Shown: positions 7,205 to 15,514, counted from the stretch's first letter. The stretch is 29,830 bases of DNA from Oscillibacter sp. CAG:241 (GCA_000435975.1 FR884132.1:16249-46078), one strand, 5' to 3'. The notes: a model not told the origin generated them from the letters alone. Made by a program: numbers and translations.

Positions 7205-8356
7205 TTACTCCGCCCGGTATACGACCTTGCCGTCGATGACGGTCATATACGCCTGGCCGCCGATGGTGGTGAGGGGGTCGGCGGTCCACAGGACGAAATC
7301 CGCGTCCTTACCGGGCTCCAGGCTGCCCACCCGGCTGTCGATGCCCAGGCTGCGGGCGGGGTTGATGGTGATGGCCCGCCAGGCCTCGTCCATAGGCAGG
7401 CCCGCATTGGCGGCCAGGCCCGCGCACATGGTCAGATTCTCCAGGGGGATCACCGGTGCGTCGGTGATGATGCTGACGGTGAGGCCCGCCCGGTACAGGG
7501 CGCCGGGGGTGGTGAAGCTCTTGTGCCGCAGCTCGGCCTTGCTCTTGCTGCCCAGGGTGGGGCCCACAAACACCGGCAGACCCTCCTTGGCCAGCTCGTC
7601 GGAGATCAGCTCGCCGTCGGTGCAGTGGTCCAGGGTGGCCTTCACCCCGAATTCCTTGGCGATGCGCACGGCGGTGAGGATATCGTCGGCCCGGTGGGCG
7701 TGGCACTTCAGGGGAATCTCGCCGTTGATCACCGGCAGCATGGCCTCCAGCTTCATGTCGAAGGGGGGATTCTTTCCGGCCAGCTTGTCGTCCCGGTAGC
7801 GCTGGGTCTTGAACAGCAGCTCACGCAGCAGCGCCGCCACGGCCATGCGGGTCATGGGACTTTTCTTCATGCCCTGACCGTAGCAGCCCTTGGGATTCTC
7901 GCCGAAGGCGCACTTCATGGCGGCGGGCTCCTTCAGCAGCATATTGTCCACCCGCTTGCCGGCCAGCTTCAGCACCGTGAAGGTGCCGCCCACCACGTTG
8001 GCACTGCCGGGGCCGGTGCAGGCGGTGGTGACGCCGCCCCGGAGTCCGTTGGGGAATGCTCCGTCCTGGGGATTGATGGAGTCGATGGCCCGCAGCTGGG
8101 GGGTCAGAGGCTCCACCACCTCGTTGTAGTCCATGCCCTCCCAGCGCAGGCACTCGTTGTCCAGGCCGATGTGGCAGTGGGCCTCCACACAGCCGGGGGT
8201 CAGCAGGCGGCCGCCGGCATCGATGACGGTGCAGCCCTCCGGCGGGTCGATGTGGGGAGCGATGGCGGCGATGCGGCCGCCGTCGGCCAGCAAGCAGCCG
8301 TCAGGAATGTCCGGGCCCGTGATGGGCTTTATGTAAGCGTTCTGGATCAGCAGCAT
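7205..8356 (-). CDS. Imidazolonepropionase-type amidohydrolase
   Basis: The protein is 383 residues of the metal-dependent amidohydrolase superfamily. The beta-sandwich start (MLLIQNAYIKPITGPDI) and end (GSLEPGKDADFVLW) flank a TIM barrel. The metal site pattern is present: H60 and H62 (EAHCHIG), E143 within LKEPAAMK, H219 (CHAH), H244 (TLDHCTDG) and D299 (SIITDAPV). Family knowledge: this subgroup, related to imidazolonepropionase and prolidase-like cyclic amidases, acts on cyclic amides or dipeptides; the substrate is not identifiable here. No signal peptide is visible, so it is cytoplasmic. Start ATG 8356 has AGAGAGG upstream. It has its own promoter back-to-back with the NUDIX promoter and ends in a terminator, so it is monocistronic. 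Confidence 0.85.
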   Translation of the reverse strand: MLLIQNAYIKPITGPDIPDGCLLADGGRIAAIAPHIDPPEGCTVIDAGGRLLTPGCVEAHCHIGLDNECLRWEGMDYNEVVEPLTPQLRAIDSINPQDGAFPNGLRGGVTTACTGPGSANVVGGTFTVLKLAGKRVDNMLLKEPAAMKCAFGENPKGCYGQGMKKSPMTRMAVAALLRELLFKTQRYRDDKLAGKNPPFDMKLEAMLPVINGEIPLKCHAHRADDILTAVRIAKEFGVKATLDHCTDGELISDELAKEGLPVFVGPTLGSKSKAELRHKSFTTPGALYRAGLTVSIITDAPVIPLENLTMCAGLAANAGLPMDEAWRAITINPARSLGIDSRVGSLEPGKDADFVLWTADPLTTIGGQAYMTVIDGKVVYRAE

Positions 8357-8388
8357 AGCGATACCTCTCTTTGTTGTAAATTGAGGAC

Positions 8389-8417
8389 ATTATAGCACAG
8401 GCTGTTCCGTTTCACAA
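8389..8417 (-). promoter_or_regulatory. Promoter for the amidohydrolase gene
   Basis: Minus strand TTGTGA (8412-8417), 17-base spacer, consensus TATAAT (8389-8394). It is divergent from, and only three bases away from, the -35 box of the NUDIX promoter. Confidence 0.7.
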
Positions 8418-8420
8418 GGG

Positions 8421-8449
8421 TTGCGTTTTTCCCGGGGCTGCTTTATAAT
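8421..8449 (+). promoter_or_regulatory. Promoter for the NUDIX-DUF523 pair
   Basis: TTGCGT (8421-8426), 17-base spacer, consensus TATAAT (8444-8449). Transcription would start about 16 bases before the ATG, leaving a very short leader that still holds the GGAGG-like site. Confidence 0.65.
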
Positions 8450-8472
8450 GTGTAGCCGGAGGAGGCGAGGAC

Positions 8473-8949
8473 ATGCGGTACACCACCCTATGCTATATTG
8501 AAAACCCCGCCGGGGAGTATCTGATGCTCCACCGGGTGAAAAAGGAGAACGACTGCAACCGCGACAAGTGGATCGGCATCGGCGGCAAGTTCGAGGACGG
8601 CGAGAGTCCCGAGGAGTGCGCCCTGCGGGAGATCCGCGAGGAGACGGGGCTCACCGTCACCGGGTACCGCTATCGCGGCATCGTCACCTTTGTGTCCGAC
8701 CGGTGGGAGACGGAATACATGCACCTGTTCACCGCTGATGCGTGGACCGGCAGCGTCCGGGACGACTGCGGCGAGGGCGTGCTGGAGTGGATCCATAAGG
8801 ACCGGCTGGCGGCCCTGCCCCAGTGGGCCGGGGACAGGATATTCCTGGACCTGCTGCGGCGGGATGTGCCATTCTTTTCTCTGAAGCTGCGGTATCAGGG
8901 GGAAACGCTGGTCTATGCCTGCCTGAACGGAAGGGAGCTGGTCCTGTGA
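8473..8949 (+). CDS. MutT-like NUDIX hydrolase (8-oxo-dGTP diphosphatase type)
   Basis: The protein is 158 residues. A canonical NUDIX box Gx5Ex7REUxEExGU is intact: GGKFEDGESPEECALREI, then REETGL, at about residues 37-59. The N-terminus MRYTTLCYIENPAGEYLMLHR and the KWIGIGGKFEDGE surround resemble the 8-oxo-dGTP/dGTP-cleaning NUDIX proteins common in Firmicutes. Substrate assignment is by family resemblance only. Start ATG 8473 lies about 24 bases after the -10 box with a GAGG-type site upstream. The stop overlaps the GTG of the following DUF523 gene (GTGA), implying translational coupling. It is unrelated in detail to the NUDIX protein at 4141-4707, which has a different box spacing. Confidence 0.88.
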   Translation: MRYTTLCYIENPAGEYLMLHRVKKENDCNRDKWIGIGGKFEDGESPEECALREIREETGLTVTGYRYRGIVTFVSDRWETEYMHLFTADAWTGSVRDDCGEGVLEWIHKDRLAALPQWAGDRIFLDLLRRDVPFFSLKLRYQGETLVYACLNGRELVL

Positions 8950-9389
8950 CGGTATTGGTCAGCGCGTGCCTGCTGGGGGTGCCCTGCCGGTACGACGGGC
9001 AGAGCAAGCGCCATCCCCTGGCGCAGGAGCTTTGCCGCAGGCACCGGGTGATCCCCGTGTGCGGGGAAATTTTCGGCGGCCTGCCCACGCCCCGCCCGCC
9101 GGCAGAGATCTGCGGGCAGCGGGTAGTCACCCGGGAGGGGGCCGACGTGACGGCGGCGTACCGGCGGGGGGCGGAGGCGGTGCTGGAGCTGGCCCGGCTC
9201 ACCGGTGCGGAGGCCGCCGTCCTCAAGGAGCGCAGCCCCTCCTGCGGCTCCGGGGCCGTATATGACGGCACGTTCTCCGGCACGCTGACGGCGGGCTGGG
9301 GCGTTGCCGCCGGGCTTCTGCGGGAGCAGGGCATCCGGGTGCTGGGCGAGTCCCGGCTGGAGGAGCTTCTGCGGCAGGACGTCCGTTAA
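8946..9389 (+). CDS. DUF523 family protein
   Basis: The protein is 147 residues. The family hallmarks are plain: SACLLGVPCRYDG at the N-terminus, then VCGEIFGGLPTPRPPAEI, and LKERSPSCGSGAVYDG. The conserved cysteines (SACLLG, PCRYDG, PSCGSG) suggest metal or cluster binding, but the function of DUF523 is not established. The ORF extends upstream to 8823, but GTG 8946 is chosen because it starts exactly at the family N-terminus, overlaps the NUDIX stop and has GGGAG about nine bases upstream. It is co-transcribed with the MutT-like gene. Confidence 0.85.
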   Translation: MTVLVSACLLGVPCRYDGQSKRHPLAQELCRRHRVIPVCGEIFGGLPTPRPPAEICGQRVVTREGADVTAAYRRGAEAVLELARLTGAEAAVLKERSPSCGSGAVYDGTFSGTLTAGWGVAAGLLREQGIRVLGESRLEELLRQDVR

Positions 9390-9445
9390 AATCACAACAA
9401 AATACGACAAAAAACTGTGAGATTCGGAGAAAATTACAAATGCCA

Positions 9446-9474
9446 TTGACACAGAACGCGGAAGTTGGTAAAGT
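9446..9474 (+). promoter_or_regulatory. Promoter of the LacI-type regulator
   Basis: Perfect -35 TTGACA (9446-9451), 17-base spacer, -10 TAAAGT (9469-9474). The expected start point is about 9481, just ahead of the operator at 9491-9514. Confidence 0.65.
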
Positions 9475-9490
9475 AATACCGTAAGCGGTC

Positions 9491-9514
9491 GGGAACGTTA
9501 CCGGTAATGTTTCC
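9491..9514. promoter_or_regulatory. LacI-family operator, likely autoregulatory
   Basis: Two abutting 12-base half sites, GGGAACGTTACC and GGTAATGTTTCC, are complementary in inverted orientation at 10 of 12 positions. The centre is a CG step, as in LacI/GalR operators. It lies directly downstream of the predicted start point and about 40 bases before the regulator gene, a position suited to repression. No second copy was seen ahead of the binding-protein gene. Confidence 0.65.
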
Positions 9515-9554
9515 ACGCTGCGGAATGGCCCAGGAAGGAGACGAAGCGCGGCAT

Positions 9555-10568
9555 ATGACCATCAAGGATATTGCGCGGCAGTGCGGCGTCAGCGTCAGCA
9601 CGGTGTCGCGGGTGCTCAATGACCGTCCGGACGTGAGCCCGGAGAACCGGCGCAAGGTGCTCTCCGCCATTCAGCAGTCCAATTACATTCCCAACAACAC
9701 CGCCAGGGATCTGGTGAAAACCAAGTCCGACGCCATCGGCCTGGTGGTGCGGGGCGTGTCCAACCCGTTTTACACGGATATCATCCGGGTCATCGAGGAG
9801 CAGGTCACCGCCCGGGGCTATACCCTGGTGATGCAGCAGATCGGCACCTGCGACGACGAGGTGAAGCGGGGCGCCATGATGGAGCGGGAAAAGCGGCTGC
9901 GGGGCCTGATTTTGTTGGGCGGCCGGTCCGACTATTCGCCCCAGGAGCTGGCGCCGCTGAACATCCCCTTTGTCTGCTGCTCCTACAGCAACCAGTACGG
10001 CACCCTGCCGTCGGATTCCTATGCGTCGGTATCCATTGCCGACGAGGAGGAGGCCTACCGGGCGGTGTCGGAGCTGTATCGGTGCGGGCACCGGCGCATT
10101 GCGGCGCTGGTATCCTGCGCGGAGGACCGCTCCATCAGCCAGCTGCGGTATCAGGGCTATGTCCGGTCCCTGGCGGATCACGGCCTGCCCCTGGAGCAGG
10201 AGCTGGTCATCGAGGCCGGGTCCTTCGACATCCGGCAGGCGTATCTGGCGGTGCGGCGGCGGCTGATGGAGGGGGCGCGGTTCACGGCCCTGTTCGCCAT
10301 CTCCGACAACATGGCCATCGGGGCCATGCGGGCCCTGCGGGAGGCCGGGCAGCAGATCCCCCGGGACTGCTCCGTCATCGCCATCGACGGGCTGACGATG
10401 TCCGAGTACATCAACCCCACCCTGACCACCCTGTGCCAGCCTATGGAGCACATGGGACGGCGCAGCGTGGAGATCCTGCTGGACATGGTGGAGCACCGGG
10501 GCGGACCCATCCGGGAGACTGCCCACACCACCCTGCGGACCGGGGAATCCGTCCGCGACATTTCTTAG
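9555..10568 (+). CDS. LacI-family transcriptional regulator of the maltodextrin locus
   Basis: The protein is 337 residues, the usual LacI/GalR length. The N-terminal helix-turn-helix reads MTIKDIARQCGVSVSTVSRVLNDRPDVS in two parts (TIKDIARQCGVS, then TVSRVLNDRPD), with the hinge at YIPNNTARDLVKTKS. A periplasmic-binding-protein-like core follows: IGLVVRGVSNPFY, FAISDNMAIGAMRAL, VIAIDGLTMSEYINP and LTTLCQPMEHMGRRS. The start at 9555 fits the family N-terminus; the best Shine-Dalgarno (AGGAG at 9536-9540) is 14 bases away, which is long, so initiation may be weak. It is immediately followed on the same strand by the maltodextrin transport genes, which it probably represses until sugar binds. 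Direct proof of the ligand is absent. Confidence 0.9.
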   Translation: MTIKDIARQCGVSVSTVSRVLNDRPDVSPENRRKVLSAIQQSNYIPNNTARDLVKTKSDAIGLVVRGVSNPFYTDIIRVIEEQVTARGYTLVMQQIGTCDDEVKRGAMMEREKRLRGLILLGGRSDYSPQELAPLNIPFVCCSYSNQYGTLPSDSYASVSIADEEEAYRAVSELYRCGHRRIAALVSCAEDRSISQLRYQGYVRSLADHGLPLEQELVIEAGSFDIRQAYLAVRRRLMEGARFTALFAISDNMAIGAMRALREAGQQIPRDCSVIAIDGLTMSEYINPTLTTLCQPMEHMGRRSVEILLDMVEHRGGPIRETAHTTLRTGESVRDIS

Positions 10569-10618
10569 TTTTTCCGGCGGAAACCGCCTGAAAAATATAT
10601 AATGAAGGAGAATTGATC

Positions 10619-11923
10619 ATGAAGAAAACTCTTGCATTGATCCTGGCCGCTGTCATGGCTCTGTCCCTGGTAGCCTGCGCCAAGACCCCCGGAAACGGCG
10701 GCACGGAGGCCAAGGGCTCCGTGTATTACCTGAACTTCAAGCCCGAGGCCGATCAGGCCTGGCAGGATCTGGCCAAGACCTACACCGAGCAGACCGGCGT
10801 GGAGGTCAAGGTCGTCACCGCCGCCTCCGGCCAGTATGACACCATGCTGACCTCCGAGCTGGACAAGTCCGCTCCTCCCACCATGTTCCAGGTGGGCAAC
10901 CAGGGCGCCGTCAACTCCTATGGCGATTTCTGCTATCCTCTGGATAACACCGACGTCATGAAGGAAATGACCACCCAGGACTTCAACCTGAAGAATGCCA
11001 ACGGCGAGACCGTGTCCATCGGCTACTGCTATGAGGCCTTTGGCATCATCGTCAACAAGGCTCTGCTGAAGCAGGCCGGCTATGAGATCTCCGATATCAC
11101 CAACTTTGAGACCCTGAAGAAGGTCGCCGACGACATCCACAGCCGCGCTGCCGAGCTGGGCTTTGACGCCTTCAGCTCCGCCGGCCTGGAGGGCTCCTCC
11201 AGCTGGCGCTTCTCCGGCCATCTGGCCAACATGCCCCTGTTCTATGAGTTCCGGGATGACAAGGTCACCTCTCAGCCCGCCAGCATCAAGGGCACCTATC
11301 TGGACAACTTCAAGAACGTCTGGGATCTGTACACCACTGACTCCGCCACCACCGGCGCTGCTCTGACCACCGCCACCGGCGACGCCTCCGAGGCCGAATT
11401 CGGCCAGGGCAAGGCTGTGTTCTATCAGAACGGTTCCTGGGAGTATGCCAACCTCACCGGCGAGGAGAAGGGCTTTAAGATGAACCCCGAGGATCTGGCC
11501 ATGATCCCCATCTACTGCGGCGTTGAGGGCGAGGAGCAGTCCGGTCTGTGCTGCGGCACCGAGAACTGCTGGGCTGTCAACAAGAACGCCAAGGAAGAGG
11601 ACATCCAGGCCACTCTGGACTTCATGAAGTGGGTCGTTACCTCCGACGAGGGCACCACCATGCTGGCTGAGCAGTTTGGCCCCTGCCCCTTCAAGAACGC
11701 CAAGACCCCCGAGAACGTGTTCTTTGCCGATGCCAACGCCTATACCGCTGCCGGCAAGTACATTGTGACCTGGGCCTTCAACTGGACTCCCGCCGTGGAT
11801 GACTGGCGTGCGGGCGTGGTGGACGCTCTGACCCAGTACACCGTCAACGGCGGCAGCTGGGACAACGTCAAGACCGCCTTCGTGGACGGCTGGGCCACCC
11901 AGTATGCCAAGGAGAACGGCTGA
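10619..11923 (+). CDS. Maltodextrin-type ABC transporter substrate-binding lipoprotein
   Basis: The protein is 434 residues. The N-terminus is a lipoprotein signal (MKKTLALILAAVMALSLVAC) with lipobox LVAC, Cys at residue 20, then a Gly/Asn-rich linker. The mature part follows the family 1 extracellular solute-binding fold: VYYLNFKPEADQAWQDLAKT, YEAFGIIVNKALLKQAGYEI, and the tail VVDALTQYTVNGGSWDNVKT. ATG 10619 is used rather than a TTG at 10613 because AAGGAG at 10605-10610 is eight bases upstream. Codon use is notably more biased (CTG, TCC, AAG) than in neighbours, in keeping with high expression. A maltose/maltodextrin ligand is inferred from the downstream 4-alpha-glucanotransferase; other oligosaccharides are possible. 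Confidence 0.88.
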   Translation: MKKTLALILAAVMALSLVACAKTPGNGGTEAKGSVYYLNFKPEADQAWQDLAKTYTEQTGVEVKVVTAASGQYDTMLTSELDKSAPPTMFQVGNQGAVNSYGDFCYPLDNTDVMKEMTTQDFNLKNANGETVSIGYCYEAFGIIVNKALLKQAGYEISDITNFETLKKVADDIHSRAAELGFDAFSSAGLEGSSSWRFSGHLANMPLFYEFRDDKVTSQPASIKGTYLDNFKNVWDLYTTDSATTGAALTTATGDASEAEFGQGKAVFYQNGSWEYANLTGEEKGFKMNPEDLAMIPIYCGVEGEEQSGLCCGTENCWAVNKNAKEEDIQATLDFMKWVVTSDEGTTMLAEQFGPCPFKNAKTPENVFFADANAYTAAGKYIVTWAFNWTPAVDDWRAGVVDALTQYTVNGGSWDNVKTAFVDGWATQYAKENG

Positions 11924-11955
11924 GCTATAAGCGCTCCGTTGTAACGCAATAGGAC

Positions 11956-11986
11956 CGGGGGCGGGCTTATCGCCCGCCCCCGATTT
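11956..11986 (+). terminator. Intra-operon hairpin between binding protein and permeases
   Basis: Perfect 11-base GC-rich arms (11956-11966 and 11972-11982) with loop TTATC, followed by ATTTT. It sits 30 bases after the binding-protein stop and well before the first permease. Such a partial terminator or mRNA-stabilising stem commonly lets the binding protein be made in excess over the membrane subunits. Confidence 0.7.
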
Positions 11987-12079
11987 TCTCACCCGCGGCG
12001 CACAGAGCTGTTGGCCGGTATGGACCGGGCAAGAGCTCCGGGCGCCGCCCGGAAAATACATAGATAGGAGAGAGGCGTC

Positions 12080-13003
12080 ATGAAACTTCCGAAACACCGC
12101 CGGGACGAGGCCGCGCTGAATTCCCGGCTGATCCGCCGCCCCATCAAGCGCATGGTGTGGCTGTTTTTGCTGCCCACCTTCGGGGCCTTCTGCATCGGCT
12201 TCCTGTACCCCTTCTTCAAGGGGCTGTTTCTGTCCTTCTGCAACTTCCGCATCACCAGCCAGTGGACATGGACGGGGCTGGAAAACTACCGGAAGGCCTT
12301 CCAGGACCCCGGCTATATGCACGCGTTCTGGTACACGGCGCTGTTTGCCCTGGTGAGCCTGATCGCTATCAATCTGTTTGCCTTTGCCATTGCCTATGCA
12401 CTGACCCAGAAGTTCAAGGGCACCAACGTGTTCCGCACGGTGTTCTTCCTGCCCAACCTCATCGGCGGCATCGTGCTGGGCTATATCTGGTCCATGATCT
12501 TCGACGGCATCCTCATCAAGTACAACACCTCCGTGGTCCTGGAGACGAAATATGGCTTCTGGGGTCTGGTGATCCTGGTGTGCTGGCAGCAGATCGGCTA
12601 TATGATGATCATCTATATTGCCGGACTCCAGGCCGTGCCCGAGGATATGCTGGAGGCGGCCCGCATCGACGGCGCCAACCGCTGGCAGACCCTGTGGCGG
12701 GTCACCATCCCCAACGTGATGCCCTCTATCACCATCTGCATGTTCCTGAGCCTGACCAACGGCTTCAAGCTGTTTGACCAGAACCTGGCCCTGACCGCCG
12801 GGCGTCCCTTCCAGCAGCTGGGCAACGGAGAGACCATCAAAACAACGGAAATGCTGGCCCTGAACATCGTCAACGCCTTCGGCACCAACGGCGGCGGCAA
12901 CCGCGGCGCGGGTCAGGCCAAGGCCGTGATCTTCTTCATCGTGGTGGCGGCCATCAGCATCATCCAGCTTCAGGCCAGCCGCCGCAAGGAGGTGCAGCAA
13001 TGA
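12080..13003 (+). CDS. ABC sugar transporter permease, MalF type
   Basis: The protein is 307 residues and predicted to span the membrane six times, beginning with MVWLFLLPTFGAFCIGFLYPF. The EAA loop that docks the ATPase is visible near residues 190-215 (EDMLEAARIDGANRWQTL, then WRVTIPNVMP). Start ATG 12080 follows AGGAGAGAGG. Its last four bases overlap the start of the second permease. It imports the sugar delivered by the upstream lipoprotein, as a heterodimer with the next gene product. It is shorter than enterobacterial MalF because it lacks the large periplasmic P2 loop, which is normal for Gram-positive homologues. Confidence 0.9.
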   Translation: MKLPKHRRDEAALNSRLIRRPIKRMVWLFLLPTFGAFCIGFLYPFFKGLFLSFCNFRITSQWTWTGLENYRKAFQDPGYMHAFWYTALFALVSLIAINLFAFAIAYALTQKFKGTNVFRTVFFLPNLIGGIVLGYIWSMIFDGILIKYNTSVVLETKYGFWGLVILVCWQQIGYMMIIYIAGLQAVPEDMLEAARIDGANRWQTLWRVTIPNVMPSITICMFLSLTNGFKLFDQNLALTAGRPFQQLGNGETIKTTEMLALNIVNAFGTNGGGNRGAGQAKAVIFFIVVAAISIIQLQASRRKEVQQ

Positions 13004-13860
13004 TCAAAACCGAAGCTCTGCGCCGCAGAGAGCGCCGTCAGGCGCTGCTGACGGTGGTGTTCACCATCATCTCCGTGATCTATCTGATGCCGGTGCTCCT
13101 GGTGCTCATCAACTCCCTGAAGGCCAACGCCTTTGTCAACACCGAGACCTTCAAGCTGCCCACGGCGGAATCCTTTGTGGGGCTGAAGAACTATGTCAAG
13201 GGCATGACCTTCGGCAACTTCGCCTTCTATAAGGTGGTATTCTACAGCTTCTTCATCACCATTACCTCCACGGCGCTGATCCTGCTGTGCACGTCCATGG
13301 CGGCGTGGTACATCTCCCGGGTGGGGAGCCTGGTCAGCAAGATCGTGTACTACCTGTGCGTATTCTCCATGGTGGTGCCCTTCCAGATGGTCATGTACAC
13401 CCTGGCCCGGACGGCGGACCAGGCGCATCTGAACACCCCCTGGACCATCCCCGTGGTATACCTGGGCTTCGGCGCGGGTCTTGCCGTGTTTATGTTCACG
13501 GGCTTTGTCAAGAGTCTGCCGCTGGAGATCGAGGAGGCTGCCGCCATCGACGGCTGCGGCCCGGTGGGCACCTTCTTCCGGGTGGTGCTGCCCATGCTGA
13601 AGCCCACCATGATCTCCGTGGGCGTGCTGGAGATCATGTGGGTATGGAACGATTATCTGCTGCCCAGCCTGGTGCTGGACATCAACCAGTACCGCACCAT
13701 CCCCATCCACATCCAGTACCTCAAGGGCAGCTACGGCACCGTGGACATGGGCGCCACCATGGCCCTGATCATGCTGAGCATCCTGCCGGTGATCATCTTC
13801 TATCTGTGCTGCCAGAAGCACATCATCAAGGGCGTGGCCGCCGGAGCCGTGAAGGGCTAA
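13000..13860 (+). CDS. ABC sugar transporter permease, MalG type
   Basis: The protein is 286 residues with about six membrane segments, starting with LLTVVFTIISVIYLMPVLLV. The EAA motif reads PLEIEEAAAIDGCGPVGTFF, then RVVLPMLKP. ATG 13000 overlaps the stop of the MalF-like gene (ATGA), so the pair is translationally coupled. Partner to the preceding permease. No ABC ATPase gene follows; in many Firmicutes a shared MsmK/MalK-type ATPase elsewhere energises such importers, which is the likely case here. Confidence 0.9.
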   Translation: MIKTEALRRRERRQALLTVVFTIISVIYLMPVLLVLINSLKANAFVNTETFKLPTAESFVGLKNYVKGMTFGNFAFYKVVFYSFFITITSTALILLCTSMAAWYISRVGSLVSKIVYYLCVFSMVVPFQMVMYTLARTADQAHLNTPWTIPVVYLGFGAGLAVFMFTGFVKSLPLEIEEAAAIDGCGPVGTFFRVVLPMLKPTMISVGVLEIMWVWNDYLLPSLVLDINQYRTIPIHIQYLKGSYGTVDMGATMALIMLSILPVIIFYLCCQKHIIKGVAAGAVKG

Positions 13861-13898
13861 AAAACAAAGCATTTTCTGATAAGTGAGTTGACTGACAT

Positions 13899-15380
13899 AT
13901 GAATCGTTGCAGCGGCATTTTGATGCCGGTATTTTCCCTGCCGTCTCCCTACGGCATCGGGACTCTGGGCAAGGCCGCCTATGACTTTGCCGATTTTCTC
14001 CACGCCGCCGGGCAGCACTGCTGGCAGATGCTGCCTCTGGGCCCCACCAGCTACGGCGACTCCCCCTATCAGAGCTTTTCCACCTATGCGGGCAATCCGT
14101 ATTTCATCGACCTGGAGCTGCTGATCGAGGACGGGCTGCTGACCCGGGATGAGGTGGAGAGCCAGAACTGGGGAACCAATCCCCGGTACGTGGACTACGG
14201 AAGGATTTATGAGAGCCGCTTTGCCGTGCTGCAGAAGGCCAAGGACCGAGGCTGGGTCCGGGACCAGGCAGAGGTGGCCGCCTTTCAGGCGGAGAACTGC
14301 CGCTGGCTGCCGGACTATGCCCTGTACATGGCCTGCAAGCGCCACTTCGGCATGCGCTCCTGGACCGAATGGGACGATGCGGACATCCGCCTGCGAAGGT
14401 CCCCGGAGGTGCTGGAGCAGTACCGCACCCTGCTGCGGGAGGATGTGGAGCTGTTTACCTATTTGCAGTTCCTGTTCTTCCGCCAGTGGAACAGGCTGCG
14501 GGACTATCTGCACAGCCTGGACATCCAGGTCATCGGCGACCTGCCCATCTATGTGGCCATGGACTCCGCCGACGTGTGGGCGGAGCCGGAGTGCTTCCAG
14601 CTGGACGACCAGTGCGTTCCCACGGAGGTATCCGGCGTGCCGCCGGACTACTTCAGCGCCGACGGTCAGCTGTGGGGTAATCCCCTGTACGCCTGGGACC
14701 GGATGCAGGCCGACGGCTTCGGCTGGTGGATCCGCCGGGTAGACGGGGCCTCCAAGCTGTATGACGTGATCCGTATCGACCATTTCCGGGGCTTCGATGC
14801 CTATTGGGCCGTGCCCTACGGCGAGACCACCGCCAAGAACGGGCACTGGGTCAAGGGCCCGGGCATGAGCCTGGTGGGCGTGCTGACGAGCTGGTTCCCC
14901 CAGCTGCGGTTCATCGCCGAGGATCTGGGCTATCCCACCCCAGGCGTCCAGCAGCTTTTGCAGGATTCCGGTCTGCCGGGCATGAAGGTGCTGGAATTTG
15001 CCTTCGATTCCCGGGATACCAGCAGCTATCTGCCCCACTCTTACACGGAGAACTGCGTGTGCTATACCGGCACCCACGACAACAGCCCCCTGGCCCTGTG
15101 GAAGGACGAGGCCGCGCCGGAGGACATCGACTGTGCCCGGGAGTACCTGGGGCTTAACGATCGGGAGGGCTTCAACTGGGGCATCATCCGGGGCGGCATG
15201 AGCTCCGTGGCCCGGCTGTTTGTGGCCCAGATGCAGGATTATCTGGAGCTGGGGCTGCACCACCGCACCAATATCCCCGGCACCCAGAGCGGCAACTGGC
15301 AGTGGCGTCTGCTGCCCGATGAGGCCACGCCGGCCCTGGCCCGGCGCATCCGCCGCGTCACGGAGCTGTACGGCCGCTGA
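13899..15380 (+). CDS. malQ: 4-alpha-glucanotransferase (amylomaltase)
   Basis: The protein is 493 residues, a standard length for glycoside hydrolase family 77. Diagnostic stretches are LPSPYGIGTLGKAAYDFADF, MLPLGPTSYGDSPYQSFSTY and NPYFIDLELL at the N-terminus. The catalytic triad of the family is visible: D294 in VIRIDHFRGFDAYW (nucleophile), E341 in FIAEDLGYPTP (acid/base) and D394 in YTGTHDNSPL. It transfers alpha-1,4-glucan chains between maltodextrins in the cytoplasm, so it processes what the transporter imports. The start at 13899 has only a weak purine stretch (AAGTGAG) 11 bases upstream. The gap from the MalG-like gene is 38 bases with no promoter or terminator, so it is likely in the same operon. 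No phosphorylase or glucosidase accompanies it. Confidence 0.95.
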   Translation: MNRCSGILMPVFSLPSPYGIGTLGKAAYDFADFLHAAGQHCWQMLPLGPTSYGDSPYQSFSTYAGNPYFIDLELLIEDGLLTRDEVESQNWGTNPRYVDYGRIYESRFAVLQKAKDRGWVRDQAEVAAFQAENCRWLPDYALYMACKRHFGMRSWTEWDDADIRLRRSPEVLEQYRTLLREDVELFTYLQFLFFRQWNRLRDYLHSLDIQVIGDLPIYVAMDSADVWAEPECFQLDDQCVPTEVSGVPPDYFSADGQLWGNPLYAWDRMQADGFGWWIRRVDGASKLYDVIRIDHFRGFDAYWAVPYGETTAKNGHWVKGPGMSLVGVLTSWFPQLRFIAEDLGYPTPGVQQLLQDSGLPGMKVLEFAFDSRDTSSYLPHSYTENCVCYTGTHDNSPLALWKDEAAPEDIDCAREYLGLNDREGFNWGIIRGGMSSVARLFVAQMQDYLELGLHHRTNIPGTQSGNWQWRLLPDEATPALARRIRRVTELYGR

Positions 15381-15420
15381 AAAAACAAGCTGTTTCGCTG
15401 CGAATCTCTCTGATAAAGCC

Positions 15421-15451
15421 AAGGACCCCGGCGCAGTGCGCCGGGGTCCTT
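15421..15451. terminator. Hairpin after malQ
   Basis: Perfect 14-base GC-rich arms (15421-15434 and 15438-15451) with loop AGT. No T-run follows directly on the plus strand, so its action as an intrinsic terminator is uncertain, though position and strength fit the end of the maltodextrin operon. Confidence 0.55.
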
Positions 15452-15455
15452 GACT

Positions 15456-15514
15456 CAGCTTGTCAAAAAGGATTTTTGACAAGGCGGAGGCAATCCTGCA
15501 TTTTTGACAGTCTG
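15456..15514 (-). repeat. Palindromic intergenic element, internally deleted copy C
   Basis: This short relative of the elements at 1393-1586 and 27156-27318 has the same orientation as the latter. It keeps one terminal hairpin (15459-15469 with 15473-15483, an 11-bp stem) and the other terminus (GGCAATCC-type segment, then TTTTTGACAGTCTG). The 62-bp core apart from its last bases, and the 16-bp stem, are missing. The junction falls right after the hairpin, near 15483. Confidence 0.75.

Noticed and set aside
4141..8949. Two NUDIX genes as a recent duplication
   Set aside because: Box spacing and surrounding sequence differ; they belong to different subgroups.
10565..15482. Long minus-strand frames opposite the maltodextrin operon
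   Set aside because: Shadows of well-supported transporter and malQ genes; no ribosome-binding sites or motifs.
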